Assembly (NCBI RefSeq): GCF_006442795.2
Contig: NZ_CP083956.1
Location: 1,527,501-1,591,500, forward strand
Direction: 5' to 3'
Origin: Mesorhizobium sp. B1-1-8
GTDB lineage: Bacteria; Pseudomonadota; Alphaproteobacteria; Rhizobiales; Rhizobiaceae
DNA length: 64,000 bases
Part shown: positions 27,979-36,558 of the stretch, in pieces
Layout: every line of letters begins with the position of its first letter
How positions within the stretch are numbered: position 1 is the first letter of the stretch
The notes under the pieces: model-generated
The model's input: only the letters and a program-made list of their open reading frames with translations
Database searches by the model: none
What the model was told of the DNA's origin: nothing
Made by a program: the position numbers and the translations under genes

Positions 27979-29295
27979 ATGCGCAAGATAGTGACCAGCG
28001 TGATTGCTGGTATCGGCCTGGCGCTTGCCTGCGGAACATCCGTCCGCGCGCAGGACAAGGAACTCACCATCTTCTGGGCGGAATGGGATCCGGCGAACTA
28101 TCTGCAGGAACTCGTCAACGATTACACGGCCGAGACCGGCGTGAAGGTTACGGTGCAGACCACGCCGTGGCCGGACTTTCAGACCAAGGCCTTTACCGAA
28201 TTCAATGCGCATGGCGACGCTTATGACCTGGTGGTCGGCGACTCGCAGTGGCTGGGCGCCGGTTCGACTCAAGGGCACTATGTCGACCTCACCGACTTCT
28301 TCAACCAGCACAAGCTCGCCGATGTGATGGCGCCCGCGACCATCAAATATTATGCCGAATACCCCGGCGGTTCCGGCAAATACTGGGCGATCCCGCTGGA
28401 AGGCGACGCGATCGGCTGGTCCTACCGCAAGGACTGGTTCGAGGACCCGAAGGAGAAGGAAGCCTTCAAGGCCAAATACGGCTACGACCTCGACATCCCG
28501 AAGACCTACGCGCAGCTGCGCGACATCGCCGAATTCTTCTACCGTCCGGACCAGAAGCGGTACGGCGTCGCCATCTATACCGACAATTCCTATGACGCGA
28601 TGGCGATGGGCGTCGAAAGCGCCATCTTCAGCTATGGCGGCGATCTCGGCGACTACGCAACCTACAAGGTCGACGGCATCACCAATTCGAAAGATGCTGC
28701 CGCCGGACTCGACATGTACAAGCAACTCTACAAGTTCACGCCTCCCGGCTGGGGCAAGACCTTCTTCGTGGAAGACAACCAGGCGATCACCGGCGGCCTG
28801 GCCGCGATGAGCATGAACTTCTTCGCCTTCTTCCCGCCGCTGGTGAACAAGGCCACCAACCCCTATGCCGACGTCACCGGCTTCTTCGCCAATCCGGCTG
28901 GTCCGGACGGCAAGCGCTTCGCCGCTCTCGGCGGCCAGGGCATCTCCGTCATCTCGTACTCGAAGAACAAGGACGAGGCGATGAAGTTCCTGGAATGGTT
29001 CATCAAGGACGAGACCCAGAAGAAGTGGGCCGAGCTCGGCGGTTACACCTGCAGCCAGGCCGTGCTGAAGTCGGAAGCCTTCCAGAGCGCCACGCCTTAC
29101 AACAAGGCGTTCTACGACACGATGTTCATGGTCAAGGATTTCTGGGCGACGCCTGAATATGCCGAGGTGCTCGATCAGCTGAACCAGAACATCTATCCGT
29201 TCGTGGTCGGCGGCAAGGGCACCGCCCAGGAAGCGCTCGACAAGACCGCCGCCGACTGGAAGGCGACGTTCACCAAGTACAATCGCTACAAGTAG
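27979..29295 (+). CDS. Sugar ABC transporter substrate-binding protein (family 1)
   Basis: 438 residues. Signal peptide MRKIVTSVIAGIGLALACGTSVRA with cleavage before QDKE. The mature protein is a family 1 solute-binding protein (FWAEWDPANYLQELVNDYTAETG, DLVVGDSQWLGAGSTQGHYVDLTDF). It is rich in aromatic residues lining a sugar site. First gene of a six-gene importer operon laid out like the rhizobial glycerol/polyol importer (binding protein, two permeases, small membrane protein, two ATPases). Strong RBS GGGAGG. Sugar or polyol substrate unknown. Confidence 0.9.
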   Translation: MRKIVTSVIAGIGLALACGTSVRAQDKELTIFWAEWDPANYLQELVNDYTAETGVKVTVQTTPWPDFQTKAFTEFNAHGDAYDLVVGDSQWLGAGSTQGHYVDLTDFFNQHKLADVMAPATIKYYAEYPGGSGKYWAIPLEGDAIGWSYRKDWFEDPKEKEAFKAKYGYDLDIPKTYAQLRDIAEFFYRPDQKRYGVAIYTDNSYDAMAMGVESAIFSYGGDLGDYATYKVDGITNSKDAAAGLDMYKQLYKFTPPGWGKTFFVEDNQAITGGLAAMSMNFFAFFPPLVNKATNPYADVTGFFANPAGPDGKRFAALGGQGISVISYSKNKDEAMKFLEWFIKDETQKKWAELGGYTCSQAVLKSEAFQSATPYNKAFYDTMFMVKDFWATPEYAEVLDQLNQNIYPFVVGGKGTAQEALDKTAADWKATFTKYNRYK

Positions 29296-29306
29296 GCATC
29301 ACAGTC

Positions 29307-29341
29307 GGAATGCCGGAGGAGGGTTTCCCCTCCGGCATTCC
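29307..29341 (+). terminator. Hairpin after the binding-protein gene (attenuator)
   Basis: GGAATGCCGGA (29307-29317) pairs with TCCGGCATTCC (29331-29341), extended by GG/CC pairs, followed by TGTTTTC. A stable hairpin between a binding-protein gene and its permease genes is common; it lets more binding protein be made than membrane parts. Confidence 0.7.
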
Positions 29342-29361
29342 TGTTTTCAGGGAGACGATCG

Positions 29362-30267
29362 TTGGCTTCGGTAGCCCTTACCAATCTTGATCCGGCCTCC
29401 AGGGCCGCCGCGCGCGGCTGGTCGGATCTGACCATCCGCAACATGTTCATCATCCCGACGCTGGCTTTCCTGATCGTTTTCAACATTTTCCCGCTGATCT
29501 ATTCGCTAGGATATTCCTTCACCAATTTCGCGGCGAACCGGAGCGAGCCGTGGCAGTTCGTCGGCCTGCAGAACTACCGCGAGCTGCTCAGCGACGACCA
29601 CATCTGGTCGAACTTCGTCATCACGGCGAAATACGTCATCGTGTCCGTGGCCGGACAGATGATCGTCGGCTTCGGCCTCGCGCTTTTGCTCAACCGCAGT
29701 TTCCCGATGAAGGGCCTGATCACCACGCTGCTGCTGTTGCCGATGATGATGTCGGCGGCGGTCGTTGGCCTGTTCTGGCAGCTGCTCTACAGCCCGTCAT
29801 GGGGCCCGATCAATTATGTCTTCGGCCTGGGCGATTTCGCCTGGCTTTCCAATCCCGACAGCGCGCTTTATGCGGTTGCGATCACCGATATCTGGATGTG
29901 GTCGCCCTTCGTCATGCTGCTGTCGCTTGCCGGCCTCTCGGCGGTGCCGCAGCATCTCTACGAGGCGGCGGCAATCGACCGGGCCAGCTGGTGGTACACC
30001 TTCACCCGCATAACCTTGCCACTGGTCTCGCCGATCCTTTTGATCGCGCTGATCTTCCGCACCATGGAAGCCTTCAAGACCTTCGACATCGCCTACACGA
30101 TGACGACCCAGCCGACCGCCGAACTGATTGCGATCCGGCTCTACAAGCAGGCCTTCCAGCAGTGGGATACCGGCAAGTCCTGCGCGCTGGCCTACATCGT
30201 GCTGATCATGGTGCTGGCCATCACCAACCTCTATGTGAAGTACCTCAACAAGGTGAAGGAGCGCTGA
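29362..30267 (+). CDS. Sugar ABC permease 1
   Basis: 301 residues with six predicted membrane helices, the first at MFIIPTLAFLIVFNIFPLIYSL. EAA loop LYEAAAIDRASWWYTFTRITLPLVSP (EAA--G variant EAAAIDRAS). MalF/UgpA type. The start is TTG at 29362 with GGGAGACG upstream; no ATG fits before the first helix. Confidence 0.88.
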   Translation: MASVALTNLDPASRAAARGWSDLTIRNMFIIPTLAFLIVFNIFPLIYSLGYSFTNFAANRSEPWQFVGLQNYRELLSDDHIWSNFVITAKYVIVSVAGQMIVGFGLALLLNRSFPMKGLITTLLLLPMMMSAAVVGLFWQLLYSPSWGPINYVFGLGDFAWLSNPDSALYAVAITDIWMWSPFVMLLSLAGLSAVPQHLYEAAAIDRASWWYTFTRITLPLVSPILLIALIFRTMEAFKTFDIAYTMTTQPTAELIAIRLYKQAFQQWDTGKSCALAYIVLIMVLAITNLYVKYLNKVKER

Positions 30268-30270
30268 CAG

Positions 30271-31227
30271 ATGGCCGCCGTCCGCACTTCTTCCGAGGTC
30301 GCGCTCAACCGCGTCGCAATCGCCGCGGTGCTGATCGCGACGCTGATCTTCCTCGCGCCGATCTATTGGATCGCCTCCACGGCGTTCAAGCCGAAGGATC
30401 TCGCCGTCAGCGTGCCGCCCACCGTCCTTTTCCAACCGGAAGTCACGCCCTTCATCCGGTTGTTCACCAAGCGGGTGCAGATGCAGAAGACCGTCGACCC
30501 GCAAGTCTACGACGCCGCGCCCTGGTGGGAAAAGCGCATCTATGACGGCGGCGAGCGGGTGCTGAAGGTCGGCAAGGACGTGCAGCTTTCGCAATATCCC
30601 GACCGCTTCATGAACAGCCTGATCGTGGCGGTAATCAGCACCGTGCTTGCGGTGGGCATGGGGACCTTCACCGCCTACGGCTTCTCGCGCTTCAAGATCG
30701 CGGGCGAGGCTGACCTGCTCTTCTTCATCCTGTCGACGCGCATGCTGCCGCCGGTGGTCGTGGCGATCCCGATGTTCCTGATGTACCGGTCGGTCGGCCT
30801 CAACGATTCGCATATCGGCCTGATCATCCTCTACGTCGCCTTCAACCTGTCCTTCTCAGTCTGGCTGATGAAGGGTTTCATGGACGAGATTCCGAAGGAA
30901 TATGAGGAGGCGGCGCTGGTCGACGGCTACACGCGCATGCAGGCCTTCTTCAAGATCGTGCTGCCGGAAGCGGCGACCGGCATCGCCGCCACCGCGGTGT
31001 TCTGCTTCATCACAGCCTGGAACGAATATGCCTTCGCGCTGATCATGACCAACCGGCGCGCCCAGACGGCGCCGCCTTTCATCCCTAGCCAGATCGGTTC
31101 AGGCCTGCCGGACTGGACCACGATCGCTGCGGGAACCTTCCTGTTTCTGCTGCCGGTCGCGATCTTCACGTTCCTGCTGCGCAATCACCTGCTTCGCGGC
31201 GTGACCTTCGGAGCGATCCGCAAATGA
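30271..31227 (+). CDS. Sugar ABC permease 2
   Basis: 318 residues, MalG/UgpE type. The first helix is IAAVLIATLIFLAPIYWIASTAF. The periplasmic loop between helix 1 and 2 is unusually long (about 70 residues, VQMQKTVDPQVYDAAPWWEKRIYDGGERV). EAA loop EYEEAALVDGYTRMQAFFKIVLP. Starts 3 bp after the preceding stop. Confidence 0.9.
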   Translation: MAAVRTSSEVALNRVAIAAVLIATLIFLAPIYWIASTAFKPKDLAVSVPPTVLFQPEVTPFIRLFTKRVQMQKTVDPQVYDAAPWWEKRIYDGGERVLKVGKDVQLSQYPDRFMNSLIVAVISTVLAVGMGTFTAYGFSRFKIAGEADLLFFILSTRMLPPVVVAIPMFLMYRSVGLNDSHIGLIILYVAFNLSFSVWLMKGFMDEIPKEYEEAALVDGYTRMQAFFKIVLPEAATGIAATAVFCFITAWNEYAFALIMTNRRAQTAPPFIPSQIGSGLPDWTTIAAGTFLFLLPVAIFTFLLRNHLLRGVTFGAIRK

Positions 31228-31445
31228 GTTTTCGCGCCGTCAACGAGAAGTACCTTTTGCCGGCATCGCAGATCCTCATGGTGCTGGGCATCGTCGCGCT
31301 CTGCCAGCCATGGAGCCTCGGCCTGCATTCCTATGGCGTGACGATCATCCTGATCGGGCTGATCGGCTTCAACATCACGTCCAAGATCGCGCCGGAGCGC
31401 GGCGAGGAAACCGGCGCCGCGACGCATGAGGGGGCCCGGCAGTGA
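31224..31445 (+). CDS. Small two-helix membrane protein in ABC operon
   Basis: 73 residues with two hydrophobic stretches (PASQILMVLGIVALCQPWSL and YGVTIILIGLIGFNI) and a charged C tail. Its ATG overlaps the permease stop (ATGA) and its stop overlaps the GTG of the ATPase gene, so it is translated as part of the operon. A similar small protein (GlpU/DUF2160-like) occurs in the rhizobial glycerol importer; whether this is the same family cannot be decided by eye. Perhaps an accessory subunit. Confidence 0.75.
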   Translation: MSFRAVNEKYLLPASQILMVLGIVALCQPWSLGLHSYGVTIILIGLIGFNITSKIAPERGEETGAATHEGARQ

Positions 31446-32545
31446 CGCAGATCGAACTTCGCGGCATCGAGAAATTCTTCGGCGCCGTCCAGGTCATCCA
31501 TAATCTGAACCTCGCCATCGCCGACAACGAGTTCATCGTGCTGCTTGGCCAGTCGGGCTGCGGCAAGACGACGACGCTGCGCGCCATAGCAGGGCTGGAG
31601 ACGATCGACCAGGGCGACATCCTGATCGACGGCAAGGCCGTGCAGCACCTCAAGGCCGCAGATCGCGATATCGCGATGGTATTCCAGTCCTTCTCGCTCT
31701 ACCCGCATATGACAGTGTTCGAGAACATCGCCTTTCCGTTGCGGGCAACGCGCCTGAGCGGCGGCGAGGTCGACAAATCGGTGCGCGAGATCGCCCGTGT
31801 CCTGCGTATCACGGACCTGCTCGACAAGAAGCCGTCGGCGCTCTCGGGCGGCGACATGCAACGTGTTGCGATCGGCCGCGCGCTGGTGCGTCGCCCCAAG
31901 GCGATGCTGATGGACGAGCCGATCGGGGCGCTGGACGCCAAGCTGCGCGAGGAGATGCGGGCCGAGATCAAGCGCCTGCATATCAAGCAGGGCTCGACCA
32001 CAATCTACGTCACGCACGACCAGATCGAGGCGATGAGCCTCGCCGACCGCATCGTCATCATGCATGAGGGCTTCATCCAGCAGGTCGGCACGCCGGACGA
32101 CGTCTATTCACATCCGGCCAACCTGTTCGTTGCCCAGTTCGTCGGCAGCCCGGTGATGAACATCGCTGAGGCCAGCGTCGGCGAGGCAGCCAGCGCGGCG
32201 CATGTCACCGTCGGCGGCGCGCAAGCGGGTTTCGAGTTCCCTCGCGAACTCCTGTCCAAACTCAACGGCCACGCCAATGGCGGGCTGACGCTCGGCATCC
32301 GTCCGGAAGGGGTGCTTGTCCGGCGCGACGCCGCGCCCGGCTATATGCCGGTGGAAGCGCATATCATCGAACCGCTCGGCTCTTTCGACATCGTCGACCT
32401 CAAGGTCGGTTCCAAGATGCTGCGCGCCCGCACCAAGGCCGGATATGTTTCGGGGCCGGGCGAAAAGGTCCATGCCCGCATCGATCCCGAGCAGGCGCAT
32501 TTCTTCGACACGGCAAGCGGCAAGTCGCTGGGGGTAAAGCTGTAA
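31442..32545 (+). CDS. Sugar ABC ATPase 1 (MalK/UgpC type)
   Basis: 367 residues from a GTG start overlapping the previous stop (GTGA). Walker A GQSGCGKTTTL, Q-loop MVFQSFSLYPHMTV, signature LSGGDMQRVAIGRAL (with D in place of Q), Walker B MLMDEP, and H-loop YVTHDQIEAM. The C-terminal 120 residues form the OB-fold regulatory domain of this class. Confidence 0.92.
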   Translation: MTQIELRGIEKFFGAVQVIHNLNLAIADNEFIVLLGQSGCGKTTTLRAIAGLETIDQGDILIDGKAVQHLKAADRDIAMVFQSFSLYPHMTVFENIAFPLRATRLSGGEVDKSVREIARVLRITDLLDKKPSALSGGDMQRVAIGRALVRRPKAMLMDEPIGALDAKLREEMRAEIKRLHIKQGSTTIYVTHDQIEAMSLADRIVIMHEGFIQQVGTPDDVYSHPANLFVAQFVGSPVMNIAEASVGEAASAAHVTVGGAQAGFEFPRELLSKLNGHANGGLTLGIRPEGVLVRRDAAPGYMPVEAHIIEPLGSFDIVDLKVGSKMLRARTKAGYVSGPGEKVHARIDPEQAHFFDTASGKSLGVKL

Positions 32546-33648
32546 TGGCTCATATCGAGCTCAGGAACATCACCAAGAAGTTCGGCGGCCACACCGCGCT
32601 TACCGGTCTCGACCTTGACATCGCCGATGGCGCGTTCTTCGTGCTGCTCGGCGAGACGGGCGCCGGCAAGACGACGACGCTGCGCCTGATCGCCGGGCTC
32701 GAGAAGCCGACCGAGGGCCAGGTCCTCATCGATGGTGTCGATGTCGCCGACTGGGGCGCGGCCGAGCGCGACGTGGCGCTGGTGCTGCAGCAATATTCGC
32801 TCTATCCGCGCTACACGGTGCGCCAGAATCTCGAATTTCCGCTGAAGCCGAAGATCCGCCGTTTGCCGGATGCCGAGATCAAGGACCGCGTCGACCGCGC
32901 CGCCCGCACGCTCAGGATCGAGCATCTGCTCGACCGCAAGACCGACCGGCTCTCCGGCGGCGAGATGCAACGCGTTTCGATCGGCCGCGCCATCGTGCGC
33001 AAGCCGCGCGTCTTCCTGATGGACGAGCCGCTGTCGGCGCTCGACGCCAAGCTGCGCGAGGCGCTGCGCACGGAGCTGAAGAACCTGCAGATGCAGCTCG
33101 GCGCCACCTTCCTGTTCGTCACCCACGACCAGATCGAGGCGATGTCGATGGGCGACAAGGTCGGCGTGCTCCACCACGGCCATATCATCCAGACCGGCAC
33201 GCCGCACGAGATCTACAACAATCCGCGCAACACCTATGTCGCGAGCTTCGTCGGCTCGCCGCCTATGAACCTCATCGACGGCAGGCTGGTCAACGACCGC
33301 GCGGTGATGGCGCCGATGAATTTCGAACTGCCGCTTACAGGGGGAGCCGGGGCTTTTGCGGGGGGCAAGACGAGCGGTGCGACCGAGGGTCGCCCGCTCG
33401 TCTTCGGCATCCGTCCGGAGGATGTCTATCTGGAAAGCGGCGCGCCGGTCGAAGCGCGCGTCCACGACGTCGAGAACCATGGCGTGGAGAAGATCCTGAC
33501 GCTGAGGGTCGGCGACACGATGCTCAGGGCCACGGTGCCGGCGAGAACCGATGTCGAGATTGAACAGCCGGTGCGCTTTGCCTGGAATCCGGACAAGGTG
33601 GTGATGTTCGACAAGGGCAGCGGCGTCAGCCTGCGGCATGCCGGCTGA
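32545..33648 (+). CDS. Sugar ABC ATPase 2 (MalK/UgpC type)
   Basis: 367 residues; the ATG shares one base with the preceding stop (TAATG). Walker A GETGAGKTTTL, Q-loop LVLQQYSLYPRYTV (LQQ in place of FQ), signature LSGGEMQRVSIGRA, Walker B FLMDEP, H-loop FVTHDQIEAMSMGDK. Two different ATPases in one importer suggest a heterodimer, as in the rhizobial glycerol importer. Confidence 0.92.
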   Translation: MAHIELRNITKKFGGHTALTGLDLDIADGAFFVLLGETGAGKTTTLRLIAGLEKPTEGQVLIDGVDVADWGAAERDVALVLQQYSLYPRYTVRQNLEFPLKPKIRRLPDAEIKDRVDRAARTLRIEHLLDRKTDRLSGGEMQRVSIGRAIVRKPRVFLMDEPLSALDAKLREALRTELKNLQMQLGATFLFVTHDQIEAMSMGDKVGVLHHGHIIQTGTPHEIYNNPRNTYVASFVGSPPMNLIDGRLVNDRAVMAPMNFELPLTGGAGAFAGGKTSGATEGRPLVFGIRPEDVYLESGAPVEARVHDVENHGVEKILTLRVGDTMLRATVPARTDVEIEQPVRFAWNPDKVVMFDKGSGVSLRHAG

Positions 33649-33654
33649 ATAGCG

Positions 33655-34665
33655 TCAGGGCTGGCTGTCGCTCTCGCCGTTATTGCGGAAATGGCTTGGC
33701 GCCACACCTATCACCCGCTTGAAGGCGCGGCTGAAGGAAGCTTCCGAGTCGTAGCCCAGTCTCGCCGCCACGACCGAGACCCGCATGCCGTCGCGGGTGA
33801 GCCACTGCCGGGCCTGGTGCATGCGTACGCGCAGGACATATTTAGCCGGCGTCTCGTTGACCACGGTGGCGAAACGCTGCGCGAAGGCGGAGCGCGAGGC
33901 GCCCATCATCCGCGCCAGCGCCTCGACCGTCCAGTCGCGTTCGGGCTGCAGGTGGATGGCGGCGAGCACCTTGCCGATATCCGGGTTGCGGACGGCAGCG
34001 ATCCAGCCGGAGGCGTCGCCGCAGCCATTCTCCACCCAGCAGCGAATGATGGTGGCGGCAAGAACATCGGCCAAGCGGGCCAGAATGCCGCCGGAACCGA
34101 CGCGGTCCATCGTCACCTCGCCGGCCATCGCATCGAGCAGATGCTGGATGCTCGGCGCATTCGCCATCAATTCATGCGCGCGCATCAGGTCGGGCATCAT
34201 TTCGAGCAGCGGGTGCGAGCCGTCGAGGTTGAAATGCATGCTGCCGCAAAACAGCAAGGTCCTCGGGCCGCCGCAGCATTCGTTGGAGACGTCGTAGATG
34301 TTCTCGCACACCGGCTCGATGGTGTAGCGGCCCATCGGCACGGCAGGCACGCCCGGCGCGCTGGCCAAAATATGCTCGTCGCCGCGTGGAACGAGCAGCG
34401 CATCGCCGACTTTCAGTTCGATCCACTCCTTCGCCGGTGAAAACAGCCAGCAGCCTTGCTGGCCGATGAAATGGAACCGCGCCGCCTTCTGGGCCGGGAA
34501 GGCCACCGCCCAGGGCGCCCCCAGCACACACCTGCCGTAATCGACGCCGTCGAGGCGCAATCCGCGCAGCATGTCGGTTAGGGGATCGCCGGAAGCCGGC
34601 AGGGTGGTTTTGGACGAATTGTAATTCATTTCGGCGTTTATAGCATGGAAACTCCAGGCGGTCAC
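33655..34665 (-). CDS. AraC-family regulator with N-terminal cupin-like domain
   Basis: 336 residues. The N-terminal part (about 30-200) is of the cupin-6 type (FHFIGQQGCWLF, GDALLVPRGDEHIL). The C-terminal 100 residues hold two helix-turn-helix motifs (WTVEALARMMGASRSAFAQRF and VSVVAARLGYDSEASFSRAFKRV). An in-frame ATG 36 bp inside (MNYNSSK) is an alternative start. Divergent from an MFS gene; such pairs usually form a drug/metabolite efflux switch. It converges on the ABC ATPase gene with 6 bp between stops. Confidence 0.88.
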   Translation of the reverse strand: MTAWSFHAINAEMNYNSSKTTLPASGDPLTDMLRGLRLDGVDYGRCVLGAPWAVAFPAQKAARFHFIGQQGCWLFSPAKEWIELKVGDALLVPRGDEHILASAPGVPAVPMGRYTIEPVCENIYDVSNECCGGPRTLLFCGSMHFNLDGSHPLLEMMPDLMRAHELMANAPSIQHLLDAMAGEVTMDRVGSGGILARLADVLAATIIRCWVENGCGDASGWIAAVRNPDIGKVLAAIHLQPERDWTVEALARMMGASRSAFAQRFATVVNETPAKYVLRVRMHQARQWLTRDGMRVSVVAARLGYDSEASFSRAFKRVIGVAPSHFRNNGESDSQP

Positions 34666-34720
34666 TCCCTATGTTGCAGTGCAGCCAAATGTTGCGCCGC
34701 AACCTGCCGGAGATTTTACC

Positions 34721-35935
34721 ATGACCGAACCCGCCACGGGCGTCATCGACGCCGCTGTTCTCGACAGAACCGAATCCGAGGAAAGAACCGAACCGGCATG
34801 GGGCGCGGTGGTATCGCTGGCGCTCGGCGTGTTCGGACTGGTGACCGCCGAATTCCTGCCCGCCAGCCTGCTGACGCGGCTTGCGCAAGACCTCGGCGTC
34901 ACCGAAGGCGCGGCAGGACAGGCGGTGACGGCAACGGCTGTCGTCGGCGCGATCGCGGCCCCCACCATGGCCATCGTCACCAAGCGGCTCGACCGCAGGC
35001 TGGTCATGTGGATGCTCTCGGTCCTGCTGATCGCTTCCAACCTGCTCGCCGCCTTCGCGTCCTCACTCACCATGCTGCTTCTTGCCCGCGTTGTTCTGGG
35101 CGTCGCGCTTGGCGGCTTCTGGGCAATGTCGGCCGCCATGACGCTGCGGCTGGTGCCGATGCGGCTTATGCCGCGCGCCATGTCGATCATCCTGACCGGA
35201 GTGTCCGTCGCCACGGTCACGGCGGCTCCGGTCGGCGCCTATGTCGGCGACGTCTGGGGCTGGCGGACCGCCTTCATGATCGCGGCGGTCGTCGGTGCGC
35301 TGGCGCTGCTGGTGCAGATCGCCACCATTCCGCGGCTGCCGCCGGCCGGCGTGGCAGGTTTCCGCACCTTGCTTGACGTGCTGAAGCGGCCGACGATCCG
35401 CGTCGCCCTGCTTGTCGTTCTGCTCGTCGCCTCGGGACAGTTTGCCGGCTTTACTTATGTGCGGCCATTCCTGGAAGCCGTGCCGGTCATGCCGATCGAG
35501 ACGATCTCGCTGGTGCTGCTTGCCTATGGCATAGGCGGCTTCTTCGGCAATTTCGCCGGCGGCTTCCTGGCCGAGCGCAATCTCAAGGCGGCCGTCGGTC
35601 TGGCGCCGCTGCTCATCGCCCTGTCGGCCCTGGCACTGCTTGCCCTCGGCGCCTCGCCGGTGACGGCGGCAATCGCGGTCGCCGCCTGGGGCTTCGCCTT
35701 CGGCGCGGTTCCGGTCGGGCTGCAGACCTGGCTGGTGCGGGCCGCACCCGACCAGGCCGAAAGCGCCGGCGGGCTGATGGTCGCGACGTTCCAGGTGGCG
35801 ATTGCGCTCGGCGCCATCTTCGGCGGCCTGCTGGTCGACCACGCCGGCGTGGCGAGCGCCTTCGCCTATAGCGCTGCCGCGACGCTGCTGGCGGCGCTGG
35901 TCGCCTTCCTGATGGGGCCCAGGCAGACGGATTAG
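34721..35935 (+). CDS. MFS transporter (DHA1 type)
   Basis: 404 residues, 12 predicted helices. The MFS loop 2-3 is TKRLDRRLVMW, and helix 5 has the antiporter-type motif LTGVSVATVTAAPVGAYVGDVWGWR. It is close in feel to AraJ/YdhP/NepI sugar, arabinose or purine-nucleoside exporters. Start at 34721 (MTEPATG) with AGATTTTACC ahead rather than a clean RBS; the longer frame adds 14 residues. Probably regulated by the divergent AraC gene. Confidence 0.88.
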   Translation: MTEPATGVIDAAVLDRTESEERTEPAWGAVVSLALGVFGLVTAEFLPASLLTRLAQDLGVTEGAAGQAVTATAVVGAIAAPTMAIVTKRLDRRLVMWMLSVLLIASNLLAAFASSLTMLLLARVVLGVALGGFWAMSAAMTLRLVPMRLMPRAMSIILTGVSVATVTAAPVGAYVGDVWGWRTAFMIAAVVGALALLVQIATIPRLPPAGVAGFRTLLDVLKRPTIRVALLVVLLVASGQFAGFTYVRPFLEAVPVMPIETISLVLLAYGIGGFFGNFAGGFLAERNLKAAVGLAPLLIALSALALLALGASPVTAAIAVAAWGFAFGAVPVGLQTWLVRAAPDQAESAGGLMVATFQVAIALGAIFGGLLVDHAGVASAFAYSAAATLLAALVAFLMGPRQTD

Positions 35936-36029
35936 CCCGGCGGCGCCGCGGCCGTTTCGGACATCGGCCCCGGCACCTTTTTGGTTCCGGGCCGAAGCCG
36001 TCATCACGGTCCCCAAGAATCGTCTTCGA

Positions 36030-36377
36030 TCAGGCCGAGCGGCCGTCGAAGTCGAACACCTGCACCGAAGCAAGATCGACATCGTCGAGGCAGTTGATGT
36101 TGATGTAGGCGCTGCGTTCGCCGCCTTCGCTGACGTCCTCGGCGAAGGGGTGGATGCCGCAGGTACGGCAGAAACGGTGAGCGATGATGCCTTTGCCGAA
36201 AGTATAGCGGCCGAGGTCGTCGCCCCAGGCGACCAGGCTAAGCCTGTCATGCGGCACGGCCCACAGCAGCGCGCCCTTGCGCCGGCAGATCGAGCAGTTG
36301 CAGCGCACCGCCCCGCCAAGCTCGCCCTCGACCTCGAACGCCACCTTGCCGCAGTGGCAACCGCCTTTGTAGAGCAT
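36030..36377 (-). CDS. GFA-family (glutathione-dependent formaldehyde-activating-like) protein
   Basis: 115 residues. The zinc-binding cysteines typical of the family are present: GGCHCGKV, CNCSICRRKG and FCRTCGIHPF. The start at 36377 (MLYKGGCHCG) has GGGAGGAAGG just upstream; the longer frame is not conserved in type. Real enzymes of this family with proven formaldehyde activity are few, so the function is uncertain. Confidence 0.85.
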   Translation of the reverse strand: MLYKGGCHCGKVAFEVEGELGGAVRCNCSICRRKGALLWAVPHDRLSLVAWGDDLGRYTFGKGIIAHRFCRTCGIHPFAEDVSEGGERSAYININCLDDVDLASVQVFDFDGRSA

Positions 36378-36558
36378 CGGTCCTTCCTCCCGCTTCGGCA
36401 GGTGCAAAGGCACGCTTGCCGGGCTATCCCTTGCGCAGGCCTGAGTTGGCCTCTGCAAGTCGCTGTTTTTTATGCAATTCCAAAAACGGAAAACCGCTAC
36501 ACACTTTTCTCGGAATTGCTTTAAAGACGTTGCAAGTCTGCCGGGTCCGACATCGAAA

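Noticed and set aside
35964..35995. GC-rich hairpin after the MFS gene as a terminator
   Set aside because: The stem is imperfect and no T run follows it; too weak to list.
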